A stretch of DNA of 57,383 nucleotides from assembly GCA_023664775.1 (NCBI GenBank), contig JAMPEW010000017.1, positions 1-57,383 on the forward strand. Direction: 5' to 3'. The position numbers and the translations under genes are program-made. How positions within the stretch are numbered: position 1 is the first letter of the stretch; each line of letters starts with the position of its first letter. Source of the stretch: Clostridium sp. (GTDB lineage Bacteria; Bacillota; Clostridia; Lachnospirales; Lachnospiraceae). The notes beneath the pieces were generated by a model. It saw nothing but the letters and a program-made list of their open reading frames with translations. It made no database searches and was not told the origin of the DNA. This document shows, piece after piece, positions 15,537 to 23,520 of this stretch.

Positions 15537-15597
15537 GCTCCGACCAAAGTGCCATTAAAGCTGTGGCAGCATAAGGGATGTCGAAGGCACTTTGTTC
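15537..15597 (-). repeat. Copy 2 of the 61 bp dispersed element in the SDR leader
   Basis: The minus strand reads GAACAAAGTGCC...GGCACTTTGGTC, with AAAGTGCC/GGCACTTT able to pair; an alternative pairing AAGGGATG/CATCCCTT overlaps its left part. It is the partner of 6757-6819. It falls inside the transcribed leader of the SDR gene, next to another hairpin, TAGAAAAT/ATTTTCTA (about 15490-15509). Confidence 0.55.
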
Positions 15598-15612
15598 TTA
15601 AACATCCCTTAC

Positions 15613-15641
15613 ATAATATATACAATCAAAAATACTGTCAA
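15613..15641 (-). promoter_or_regulatory. SigA promoter for the SDR gene (minus strand)
   Basis: On the minus strand TTGACA (15641-15636), a 17 nt spacer and TATTAT (15618-15613). Transcription would start near 15605, giving a structured leader of about 135 nt before the ATG at 15471. Confidence 0.8.
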
Positions 15642-15776
15642 GCATGGGATTTGTAGTAGTAATAAATGTTATAGTATGATATAATCCTTCATGATATATT
15701 ATAGAAAAAATTTGTTGTGGGTAAAGCACTATAGTAAGAAGGTGTGTGTTACTCATCTAAAAAAGGGAGGCATTAC

Positions 15777-16361
15777 ATGAAGAATATTCAAACATATTAT
15801 CCGAAAAAATATGATGGTGCGGGTTATACAAAGGTAAAAGATAATATATATAAAACAGTACAGCTTTATGAGGAGGACGATACGTCGCTTTCTCTGAAAG
15901 GCGTAACAGATGAAGCTTTATTGGAGAAGCTTCACAGCGCGGCTGACTGGAAGCAGGGGGAACGTGAAATTGAGCGTAATGCAGGAACCCTTATCATTTG
16001 GTATGACGGAAAAAAATATTATAAATATCCGGATGATGAAGAAACCATATATGAAAACCTACATGATGCGTCGGGAGAAACCATATATGTGACGTCCCTT
16101 ATGTTTGAGCAGGAGACGGAGTTTGGCGAGTACGAGCCGTCATCCCCTGATATATCCCAATATCCGTTGGAGGATGTATTGGATGAGTTTTTTTGTTATG
16201 TTACGGATTTTTATGAGGATGAAAATGCAGGCGATAAGGTTTATTCCTATGTGGAATTTGCCAGTGAGGACATTTCGGATATAGAAAAGCTGTTATCTAT
16301 AGTCGGAAAACATGTTTACAACAGGGAAGATGGGGAATATATCAGGCTGGTTATTGAATAG
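15777..16361 (+). CDS. Acidic protein of unknown function
   Basis: 194 residues; the ATG at 15777 has GGGAGG at 15765-15770. The protein is acidic and soluble, with alternating predicted strands and helices (KYDGAGYTKVKDNIYKTVQL, then TLIIWYDGKKYYKYPDDEE, then DVLDEFFCYVTDFYEDEN). There is no signal peptide, membrane helix or motif I recognise. It stands alone between the divergent SDR promoter region and the LytR_C gene. A TTGTAG-N18-TATGAT sequence near 15651-15680 is a weak promoter candidate. Function unknown. Confidence 0.7.
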   Translation: MKNIQTYYPKKYDGAGYTKVKDNIYKTVQLYEEDDTSLSLKGVTDEALLEKLHSAADWKQGEREIERNAGTLIIWYDGKKYYKYPDDEETIYENLHDASGETIYVTSLMFEQETEFGEYEPSSPDISQYPLEDVLDEFFCYVTDFYEDENAGDKVYSYVEFASEDISDIEKLLSIVGKHVYNREDGEYIRLVIE

Positions 16362-16459
16362 CCTGTTATTTTTGCGAAATCATTTATATAAAATTGTGAT
16401 TGGCGTATGCCTGCAAATTGTGAATGTAATCTGTGAACAGTAAATGTCAGGGAAAAAGG

Positions 16460-16488
16460 TTGAAAATATAATTTGTATTTGTTATACT
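16460..16488 (+). promoter_or_regulatory. SigA promoter for the LytR_C gene
   Basis: TTGAAA (16460-16465), a 17 nt spacer and TATACT (16483-16488), 35 nt before the ATG at 16524. Confidence 0.7.
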
Positions 16489-16523
16489 GTCAAAGGCGAC
16501 ATGAAGTCAGTTTGGAGGTTCAT

Positions 16524-17078
16524 ATGAAGAAACAAAGTCCCGTAGGGTTATTTTTTGGAATATTACTTAGAGCAGTTGTAATTATATTCGGCGTGGCAAT
16601 CATAGCGTTTGGAATATTTTTTCTGTCAAAGGTTATAGGTGACAGCGCAAAGGAGGATAAGGGTCCCGTGACGACGCTGCCTGACAGTGTGCTTACAGAT
16701 GTTGAGGGGCGTGACGACCTGATATACAATACGGCGGAGCCTAGCACAGAGGAGCCTGCTACGGAGGCACCGGAGGTTTCCACATCATATGATAGGAATA
16801 TTCTTGTCCTAAACAGCACCGATACAACAGGGCTTGCAGGAAGATGGTGCGACAGATTGAGAGAGCAGGGATATGCAAATGTTGAGGCTGCCGATTATTC
16901 AGACACACAGACAAGTACAAGAATTATTGCTGTTGAGGATGGGGTAGGCAAGGATCTAGTGCAATATTTCAACGGCGCTACATATGAAGTAGGAGTCGTT
17001 ACGGAGGGCACAAATGCGGATGTCTCAGGCAAGGATATTATCATAATCATTGGAACAAATGATGATGACGGTCAATAG
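16524..17078 (+). CDS. Membrane-anchored LytR_C domain protein
   Basis: 184 residues; the ATG at 16524 follows GGAGGT. Residues ~8-38 are a single membrane anchor (GLFFGILLRAVVIIFGVAI region) and 45-90 a Thr/Glu/Pro-rich linker. Residues ~92-184 are a LytR C-terminal-type domain (ILVLNSTDTTGLAGRWCDRL, a repeat of VGVVTEG and ending IIIIIGTNDD). LytR_C domains occur beside or without the LCP catalytic domain; here the LCP domain is absent, so this is not itself a wall-teichoic-acid-type ligase. The location is the outer face of the membrane. Role unknown, probably in the envelope. Confidence 0.8.
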   Translation: MKKQSPVGLFFGILLRAVVIIFGVAIIAFGIFFLSKVIGDSAKEDKGPVTTLPDSVLTDVEGRDDLIYNTAEPSTEEPATEAPEVSTSYDRNILVLNSTDTTGLAGRWCDRLREQGYANVEAADYSDTQTSTRIIAVEDGVGKDLVQYFNGATYEVGVVTEGTNADVSGKDIIIIIGTNDDDGQ

Positions 17079-17121
17079 GCTAAGCGAAACAGATACATAA
17101 TTAGGAATGTATAAAACTAAG

Positions 17122-17161
17122 AAAAATTCTTCATACTATTATATATGAAGAATTTTTTTTT
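17122..17161 (+). terminator. Terminator hairpin containing the next gene's start codon
   Basis: AAAAATTCTTCATA (17122-17135) pairs with TATGAAGAATTTTT (17144-17157) around an 8 nt loop, followed by a T run to 17161. The ATG of the YitT gene (17145) is inside the right arm. Confidence 0.7.
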
Positions 17162-18002
17162 AAAATCAGGAAAACTGAATACATTTTTTAAAATTTTACT
17201 CGGTACATTTTTAATGGCCGCCTCGGTAGTATGGTTTTTTGATGCAGTGGGCGTTGTTGTGGGAGGCGTTTCGGGAATTGCGATAATCATTAAGGCGACC
17301 ATGGATATTCCAATGTGGGTAATCAATATCGCATTTAACCTGCCGTTATTTATTGCCGCATACAAAATTCTTGATATAGGCATGTTTTTCAGAACGGTTT
17401 TGGGAACGGCGTTTCTTACAATATGGCTTGGCATGCTTCCCTATGTAAATCTGCTTACGGGGGATTTGTTTGTTGACATGCTTGCAGGAAGCGTGCTGAT
17501 GGGAGCAGGGCTTGGATTGATATTTATAAGCTATTCCTCGTCAGGCGGTGGAGATTTGCTGGCAACCTTGATAAACAGGAAGCTGAAGCATTTGTCAATA
17601 CCCAAAATTATGGCTGTAATAGATATTGTGATAGTTTCGGCAGGCGCGCAGGTATTCGGCGTGGACAAAATTATGTATTCCATAATAGGAATTTTTGTTT
17701 TGACAAAGGTATCTGACATGATAATTGAAGGACCGAATCGTGCGAAGCTTTTGTACATTATTTCCGAAAAAAAAGAAGATGTTGTAAAATATATAGTAGA
17801 AACTATGGAAAGAGGAGCGACTTATATAGATACAGAGGGGGCATTTACACATAAAAGCGGCAAGATGATAATGTGTGTTGTCTCTGGCAAGGAAATGGTA
17901 AAATTAAAGCAGATTATATACAAATTAGATGAAAATGCAATCTGCTTTGTGGGTGATATAAGAGAAGCTTTTGGTGAAGGTTTCACAAAGTTTAGGGGGT
18001 AG
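17145..18002 (+). CDS. YitT family membrane protein
   Basis: 285 residues. The N-terminal half has about five membrane helices (KILLGTFLMAASVVWFF, GGVSGIAIIIK, then INIAFNLPLFIAAYKIL and further) typical of YitT/DUF161. The C-terminal ~85 residues (RGATYIDTEGAFTHKSGKMIMCVV and onwards) are the DUF2179 domain. The molecular function is unknown. The start codon lies inside a terminator-like hairpin and no Shine-Dalgarno sequence is visible, yet the first residues fit the family start and no later ATG does. A leaderless transcript or a missed promoter is possible. Confidence 0.88.
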   Translation: MKNFFLKSGKLNTFFKILLGTFLMAASVVWFFDAVGVVVGGVSGIAIIIKATMDIPMWVINIAFNLPLFIAAYKILDIGMFFRTVLGTAFLTIWLGMLPYVNLLTGDLFVDMLAGSVLMGAGLGLIFISYSSSGGGDLLATLINRKLKHLSIPKIMAVIDIVIVSAGAQVFGVDKIMYSIIGIFVLTKVSDMIIEGPNRAKLLYIISEKKEDVVKYIVETMERGATYIDTEGAFTHKSGKMIMCVVSGKEMVKLKQIIYKLDENAICFVGDIREAFGEGFTKFRG

Positions 18003-18187
18003 ATACTAGGTAAGGTTTGTCTAAAATGGACAAAAAAAACGTCGAAAAATTATTCATATACAAATTATACAATGTTTTCAAAGCTTATTTGTGTAAAAGT
18101 TATATGGTATTTCCTATGCGTTTGAGTTAAAATTGGTCTAACGTGAGTTAGAGAAACATTAGCTTAATCTAAGGAGGAAAATTAAAA

Positions 18188-19300
18188 ATGGCTAGTTTAT
18201 CACTTAAGAATATTTACAAGATTTACCCAAACGGCTTTAATGCTGTTAAGGATTTCAACCTTGAGATTGATGACAAAGAGTTCATCATCTTCGTTGGTCC
18301 TTCAGGATGTGGTAAGTCAACAACTCTCCGTATGATTGCCGGACTTGAGGATATCAGCTCAGGAGAGTTATGGATCGGTGACAAGATGGTCAACAATGTT
18401 GAGCCTAAGGACAGAGACATTGCAATGGTATTCCAGAATTACGCTCTGTACCCACACATGTCAGTTTATGACAATATGGCATTTGGTCTTAAGCTCAGAA
18501 AGGTTCCTAGCGAGAAGATTGACAAGCAGGTACATGAGGCAGCTAAGATACTTGATATTGAGCACCTTCTTGACAGAAAGCCAAAGGCTTTATCAGGTGG
18601 ACAGAGACAGCGTGTAGCCATGGGACGTGCTATCGTTCGTGATCCAAAGGTATTCCTTATGGATGAGCCACTTTCAAACCTTGATGCTAAGCTTAGAGTT
18701 CAGATGCGTGTTGAGATTTCAAAGCTTCATCAGAGACTTCAGACTACAATTATTTACGTTACACATGACCAGACAGAGGCTATGACTCTTGGTACAAGAA
18801 TCGTTGTTATGAAGGATGGTATTATACAGCAGGTAGATACTCCACAGAACCTTTACGACAAGCCATGTAACTTGTTCGTTGCAGGATTTATGGGTATGCC
18901 TCCTATGAACTTTATCGACTGTAAGGTCGTTAAGTCAGGTGCAGATGTTCTTCTTATGTTTGGTTCACATTCAATTAAGGTTCCGGATGCAAAGGCTGCT
19001 AAGCTTATTGCAGGCGACTTTATTGATAAAGAGGTTGTTCTCGGTGTTCGTCCTGAGGATATACATGATGAGCAACTCTTTATTGAGTCATCACCAGAGA
19101 GCGTTATTGATGCAAGAATTAATATCTATGAGATGTTAGGTGCAGAGGTTTACCTCTACTTCACGCTTGACCAGTTTGATATTACTGCTAGAGTTAATGC
19201 TCGTACTACAGCAAGACCTGGCGATACTGTACAGTTTGCATTTGACCTTAGCAAGGTACATGTCTTTGATAAGGAAACAGGTGAGGTTGTAGCTAACTAA
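18188..19300 (+). CDS. msmX: Carbohydrate ABC importer ATPase (MsmX/UgpC type)
   Basis: 370 residues with all MalK-type motifs: Walker A GPSGCGKST (near 38-46), Q-loop FQNYALYPHMSVYDN, signature LSGGQRQR, Walker B VFLMDEPLSNLDAKLR and the switch TVTHDQTEA-like THDQTEAMTLG. The C-terminal ~130 residues are the TOBE-type regulatory domain. Single unlinked ATPases of this type energise many sugar importers in Firmicutes; no permease or binding protein gene is adjacent, which fits a shared MsmX-like role. Codon use looks more biased than in the neighbours, as expected for high expression. The 185 nt leader contains TCTAAC/GTTAGA and TTGTC/GACAA dyads but no convincing promoter. Confidence 0.88.
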   Translation: MASLSLKNIYKIYPNGFNAVKDFNLEIDDKEFIIFVGPSGCGKSTTLRMIAGLEDISSGELWIGDKMVNNVEPKDRDIAMVFQNYALYPHMSVYDNMAFGLKLRKVPSEKIDKQVHEAAKILDIEHLLDRKPKALSGGQRQRVAMGRAIVRDPKVFLMDEPLSNLDAKLRVQMRVEISKLHQRLQTTIIYVTHDQTEAMTLGTRIVVMKDGIIQQVDTPQNLYDKPCNLFVAGFMGMPPMNFIDCKVVKSGADVLLMFGSHSIKVPDAKAAKLIAGDFIDKEVVLGVRPEDIHDEQLFIESSPESVIDARINIYEMLGAEVYLYFTLDQFDITARVNARTTARPGDTVQFAFDLSKVHVFDKETGEVVAN

Positions 19301-19324
19301 TCTTGTTTAAAATGTGAAATATTT

Positions 19325-19363
19325 GGGAAATGCATATTTTTATGCATTTCCCCTTTTTTTTTT
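19325..19363 (+). terminator. Strong intrinsic terminator of the MsmX-type gene
   Basis: GGGAAATGCATA (19325-19336) pairs with TATGCATTTCCC (19341-19352), followed by a ten-base T tract. Confidence 0.95.
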
Positions 19364-19466
19364 CTTAATTTTAATGTAAAATACATTATGTATACTAAAT
19401 GCTGAGAAAGGCTGATTGAAAAAGATAGAATTTCTTAGAATTATGTACATATTTGAAATAAATGAA

Positions 19467-19527
19467 TTGACAAGCTATGGCACAATTGCTATAATCGAAA
19501 TGTAACAAAATGTAACATTTTTGTAAC
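19467..19527 (+). promoter_or_regulatory. Consensus promoter with phased TGTAAC repeats
   Basis: TTGACA (19467-19472), a 17 nt spacer and TATAAT (19490-19495) are a perfect SigA promoter. Just downstream, three TGTAAC direct repeats start at 19501, 19511 and 19522, one helical turn apart, before the AAAGGAG ribosome site of the gene at 19547. They resemble a cooperative operator, perhaps for the PucR-type product itself. Confidence 0.75.
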
Positions 19528-19546
19528 AAATTAAAGGAGTGATAAA

Positions 19547-20635
19547 ATGATTTCAAATCAGATACTACAGGATACCATAGATGGTATCAAAAATATTACG
19601 CGTACTGATTTGTGTGTTATGGATACTGAGGGAAAAAATCTTGCGTCTACAATAAGGGAAACCGAGGCATATGAGGAGGCGGTTGTGGCATTTGCCGAAT
19701 CTCCTGCTGAAAGTCAGGTTATGCTGGGCTTCCAGTTTTTTAAGATTTATGATGAGAACGAGCTTGAATATGTGCTGCTTGCCAAGGGCGAGGCAGAGGA
19801 TGTTTATATGATTGGAAAAGTAGCTGCCTTTCAGATACAAAATCTTCTTGTGGCATACAAGGAGCGTTTTGATAAGGATAATTTCATTAAAAACCTTTTG
19901 CTTGATAATCTGCTTCTTGTTGATATATATAACAGGGCAAAGAAGCTGCATGTTGAGACGGACGCAAAAAGAATTGTATTTATTATAGAAACGAAAAATG
20001 TTAAGGACACAAATGCTTTGGAGACGGTAAGAACTCTGTTTTCAAGCAAGACAAAGGATTTTATCACTGCCGTTGACGAGAAAAACATTATTCTTGTCAA
20101 GGAGGTTAAGCCGAATGAGACATATGACGATATGCAGAAAACTGCAAAGGTTATAGTGGACATGCTCAATACAGAGGCTATGTCCTCCGTAAATGTTGCA
20201 TATGGAACAATCGTGAATGAGATTAAGGAGGTTTCCCGTTCCTACAAGGAGGCAAAGCTTGCCCTTGATGTCGGGAAAATATTTTACAGTGACAGAAGGA
20301 TTATCGCCTACAGCAATCTCGGCATAGGAAGGCTTATTTATCAGCTTCCGATTCCTCTTTGTAAGATGTTCATAAAGGAGATATTTGACGGAAAATCTCC
20401 TGACGAATTTGATGATGAAACACTTACTACCATAAATAAATTTTTTGAGAACAGCTTAAATGTATCTGAGACCTCAAGACAGCTTTACATTCACAGAAAT
20501 ACGCTTGTGTACAGGCTTGATAAGCTGGAAAAGAGTACGGGTCTTGACCTTAGGGTGTTCGAGGATGCCATTACCTTTAAGATTGCCCTTATGGTAGTCA
20601 AGTATATGAAATATATGGAATCCTTAGATTATTAA
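19547..20635 (+). CDS. PucR/CdaR-type transcription regulator
   Basis: 362 residues. The N-terminal ~130 residues look like a ligand-sensing region (TDLCVMDTEGKNLASTIRE, then VYMIGKVAAFQIQNLL). The middle is the degenerate GGDEF-like domain found in CdaR proteins (SSVNVAYGTIVNEIKEVSRS). The C-terminus is the PucR helix-turn-helix (FFENSLNVSETSRQLYIHRN, TLVYRLDKLEKSTGLDLR). The family includes regulators of sugar diacid or purine use; in Lachnospiraceae such a gene often neighbours the MsmX-type ATPase, so carbon-supply control is likely. The effector is unknown. It has its own promoter with repeated TGTAAC boxes. Confidence 0.85.
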   Translation: MISNQILQDTIDGIKNITRTDLCVMDTEGKNLASTIRETEAYEEAVVAFAESPAESQVMLGFQFFKIYDENELEYVLLAKGEAEDVYMIGKVAAFQIQNLLVAYKERFDKDNFIKNLLLDNLLLVDIYNRAKKLHVETDAKRIVFIIETKNVKDTNALETVRTLFSSKTKDFITAVDEKNIILVKEVKPNETYDDMQKTAKVIVDMLNTEAMSSVNVAYGTIVNEIKEVSRSYKEAKLALDVGKIFYSDRRIIAYSNLGIGRLIYQLPIPLCKMFIKEIFDGKSPDEFDDETLTTINKFFENSLNVSETSRQLYIHRNTLVYRLDKLEKSTGLDLRVFEDAITFKIALMVVKYMKYMESLDY

Positions 20636-20647
20636 ATTATAATGAAA

Positions 20648-20697
20648 CACGCTTATGCGTGCACAAATCCGTAAAGGTTTCCTTTGGAGCTGTTTTA
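20648..20697 (+). terminator. Two hairpins between the PucR-type gene and ftsE
   Basis: CACGC-TTAT-GCGTG (about 20648-20661) and TCCGTAAA...TTTTACGGA (about 20669-20700) lie in the 87 nt gap. Neither is followed by a good T tract, so they may attenuate rather than stop transcription; no separate ftsE promoter is evident. Confidence 0.45.
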
Positions 20698-20722
20698 CGG
20701 ACATATATTACAGGAGATTATT

Positions 20723-21412
20723 ATGATTGCACTAGAGAATGTTAGAATGAAGTACCCGGGTGGAAAAAGCTATGCCTTAAATGACATAAACATAAAAATT
20801 GAAAAGGGCGAGTTTGTATTTATTGTCGGTGCCAGTGGTTCGGGAAAGACAACGCTTATGCGGCTGTTGCTCAAGGAGCTTGACCCGACAGGGGGTAAGA
20901 TAAATGTGGCAGGCGTTGATTACAGTAAGCTGAAAAGGAGAAATCTGCCGAAGCTCAGAAGAAAAATGGGAATTGTATTTCAGAATTTCCGCCTTTTGAA
21001 GGATAGAACCGTATACGAAAATGTTGCATTTGCACAGAGGGTAATAGAGGTTCCGACAAGGTATATAAGGAGACAGGTTCCTGCAATGCTTACATTGGTG
21101 GGACTTGCAGATAAGTATAAGTCTTATCCGAAGCAGCTTTCGGGTGGTGAGCAGCAGAGGGTTGCCCTTGCAAGGGCGCTTGTGAATAAGCCGGAGATTT
21201 TGCTTGCGGATGAGCCGACGGGTAACCTCGATCCCAAAAATTCATGGGAAATCATGAAGCTTTTGGAGGATGTCAATAAAAAAGGGACAACCGTGGTTGT
21301 TGTTACACATAATAAAGAAATCGTAAACATGATGAAGAAAAGAGTTATTACCCTGAAAAAGGGTCAGATAATAAGTGATGAACAAAAGGGTGGGTATATA
21401 GATGAGGATTAG
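20723..21412 (+). CDS. ftsE: Cell-division ABC ATPase FtsE
   Basis: 229 residues; the ATG at 20723 is preferred because AGGAGA (20712-20717) precedes it and because FtsE proteins begin with this MIALENVRMKYP-type strand. It has Walker A GASGSGKTT, signature LSGGEQQRVALARA, Walker B ILLADEPTGNLDP and the switch VVTHNKEIV. FtsEX does not transport a substrate but couples ATP hydrolysis at the divisome to activation of peptidoglycan hydrolases. ftsX overlaps its end by 11 nt, and an M23 hydrolase gene follows, as in the FtsEX-PcsB system of streptococci. Confidence 0.95.
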   Translation: MIALENVRMKYPGGKSYALNDINIKIEKGEFVFIVGASGSGKTTLMRLLLKELDPTGGKINVAGVDYSKLKRRNLPKLRRKMGIVFQNFRLLKDRTVYENVAFAQRVIEVPTRYIRRQVPAMLTLVGLADKYKSYPKQLSGGEQQRVALARALVNKPEILLADEPTGNLDPKNSWEIMKLLEDVNKKGTTVVVVTHNKEIVNMMKKRVITLKKGQIISDEQKGGYIDED

Positions 21413-22310
21413 TTCAATGGCATACAGCATCAGACAGGGTTTTAAGAACATAAGAAGAAACCTTTTGTTCTCCTTGGCGTCAATTGGAACGATTGTTTCC
21501 TGTCTGTTTTTATTTGGAATATTTTATTGCGTTATCATAAATTTCAGGACGGCGATGACTGACCTGAAAAATACTGTATCAATTTCCGTTTTCTTTGATG
21601 AGGGCATATCTGAGGATAATATAGCACTGATAGGACAGCAGATAAGACTCAGGGAAGAAATAAACACAATGGATTTTGTTTCCGCAGACGAAGCGTGGGA
21701 GCAATATGCAAGGAAAAATTATGAGGATTATGAGGCTGCAATGGAGGCATTTGCGGGGGACAACCCACTGAAAAATAGCGCTTCCTATAAGATAACCTTA
21801 AAAAATCTTGATAATCAGGCGGAATTTGTTAATTATTTAAAGGAGCTGAAAGGAGTAAGAAAGGTGCTTACCTCCGAGGTTACTGCGGACGGCATATCAG
21901 CACTTAGCAGTGTCGTTACATATGCATCCGTGGGAATTGTTGCAATACTTCTGTTGGTATCAATATTCCTTATCAGTAATACAATAACTATAGGTATTAC
22001 GGTAAGAAAAGAAGAAATTGCAATTATGAAGCTGATTGGTGCAACCAATTTCTTTGTCAGGGCGCCGTTCATTGTGGAGGGTGTAACCATAGGACTGGTT
22101 GGTTCATCATTGCCGCTTGTATTAGTTTATTTGTTATATGATAATATTGTGGAATATGTTATAGGAAGATTTGCAATTGTGAAAAACCTTTTTGCATTTG
22201 TTCCTATTAAGGAGTTGTTTACGGTGCTTATTCCTGTGTCAGTTGCAATCGGAATAGGCCTCGGCTTAATAGGCAGTATATTTACAACAAGAAAACATCT
22301 TAAGGTTTAA
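21402..22310 (+). CDS. ftsX: Cell-division protein FtsX
   Basis: 302 residues. One N-terminal membrane helix (LLFSLASIGTIVSCLFLFG), an external domain of ~110 residues (about 50-165), then three helices near 175-200, 222-245 and 270-295. This is the standard FtsX topology; the external loop is the part that contacts the hydrolase. The ATG at 21402 overlaps ftsE by 11 nt; a second ATG at 21417 would give a protein starting MAYSIRQG and is equally possible. It is followed 12 nt later by the coiled-coil M23 gene, its likely partner. Confidence 0.95.
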   Translation: MRISSMAYSIRQGFKNIRRNLLFSLASIGTIVSCLFLFGIFYCVIINFRTAMTDLKNTVSISVFFDEGISEDNIALIGQQIRLREEINTMDFVSADEAWEQYARKNYEDYEAAMEAFAGDNPLKNSASYKITLKNLDNQAEFVNYLKELKGVRKVLTSEVTADGISALSSVVTYASVGIVAILLLVSIFLISNTITIGITVRKEEIAIMKLIGATNFFVRAPFIVEGVTIGLVGSSLPLVLVYLLYDNIVEYVIGRFAIVKNLFAFVPIKELFTVLIPVSVAIGIGLGLIGSIFTTRKHLKV

Positions 22311-22321
22311 GGAGGGATAAA

Positions 22322-23500
22322 ATGCGTAAGAAAATGCTACGGGCAATTTTGACGCTCTCAGTTGTCGCCGCTGTCGGCGTGTCGAGTATTACATATGTGA
22401 ATGCTTCGGAGATTGAGCAGCTTGAAGAAGAAAAGAAAGAGGCGGAGAGCAAGAAGGCTGAGGCACAGGGAATTTTAGACCAGCTTACAGCCGAGCAGGC
22501 AGACATTATATCTGCCATAAAGGAGCTTGATGCAAAGGTTGAGGATTACACGAACCAGATTGTTGACCTTGAGGCGAAAAAGGTGGATCTTGAGGCAGAT
22601 ATTGAGGTAACGAAGGAGGATCTTGCAGTTGCGCAGGCAGATGAGCAGGCACAGTATGATGCAATGAAGCTTCATATACAATATTCATATGAGAACGGTG
22701 ATGTGGAATATATGGATACTCTTTTTACATCTGCTGAAATGGCTGACATGGTAAATCAATCTGAGTATGCGGAGCAGATTTACAAGTATGATTCAAACAT
22801 GCTAAGTGACCTGATTGAAGTGAGAAAGCTTGTTGCTGATACGCAGCTCAAGCTTGAGTCTGAGCTTGAGGCTGTTGAGGCTGTTGAGACAGAGCTGAAT
22901 GATAGTAAGGATGCACTTCAGGTTATGATTGACGGTAAGCAGAAGCAGGTTGATAATTATGGAAACTCAATGGATGAATACGAGGACTTGGTAGCGAAAT
23001 ATCAGGCGGATATTGAGGCAACTGACGCAGCCATTGCTGAGGCGGAACGGAAGGAGCAGGAAAGACTGGCAGCCCTAGCGGCAGCAGGCGGCGGTGGAGG
23101 TCAGGTATACTATACAGGCGGTGCGCTCGGATGGCCGGTTCCGGGAAACTATACATATATATCATCATATTTTGGACCAAGAAGCCTTCTCGGAATGTCC
23201 TTCCATCATGGCGTGGATATACCGTGTCCGACAGGAACGCCGATTTATGCTGCTGAGGCAGGAACCGTTATTACGGCAGGCTGGAGCTACTCACTAGGAA
23301 ATTATGTCGTTATAGACCACGGCGGCGGAATGACAACTGTTTATGGACATAACAGTGCATTTGCGGTGTCATATGGAACAGTAGTTGCAAAAGGGCAGGT
23401 AATAGCATATGCAGGAAGCACGGGACAGTCTACGGGACCTCACTGTCACATAGCTGTCAGAATTAATGGAAGCTACGTTGATCCATTACCTTACTTATAA
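22322..23500 (+). CDS. FtsEX-associated coiled-coil M23 peptidoglycan hydrolase
   Basis: 392 residues. Signal peptide (LRAILTLSVVAAVGVSSITY), a long Glu/Lys/Ala-rich coiled coil (about 27-245), an AAAGGGGG hinge and a C-terminal M23 metallopeptidase domain (from ~270). The zinc ligands are visible as H/D in FHHGVDIPC and as HCH in GPHCHIAV. The build (coiled coil plus catalytic domain) matches PcsB/EnvC-type partners of FtsEX, except that M23 replaces the CHAP domain of PcsB. It should act outside the membrane and cut septal peptidoglycan when FtsEX releases it. RBS AAGGAGG precedes the ATG. Confidence 0.92.
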   Translation: MRKKMLRAILTLSVVAAVGVSSITYVNASEIEQLEEEKKEAESKKAEAQGILDQLTAEQADIISAIKELDAKVEDYTNQIVDLEAKKVDLEADIEVTKEDLAVAQADEQAQYDAMKLHIQYSYENGDVEYMDTLFTSAEMADMVNQSEYAEQIYKYDSNMLSDLIEVRKLVADTQLKLESELEAVEAVETELNDSKDALQVMIDGKQKQVDNYGNSMDEYEDLVAKYQADIEATDAAIAEAERKEQERLAALAAAGGGGGQVYYTGGALGWPVPGNYTYISSYFGPRSLLGMSFHHGVDIPCPTGTPIYAAEAGTVITAGWSYSLGNYVVIDHGGGMTTVYGHNSAFAVSYGTVVAKGQVIAYAGSTGQSTGPHCHIAVRINGSYVDPLPYL

Positions 23501-23520
23501 ATAGTTAGGAGCGAATAGAA

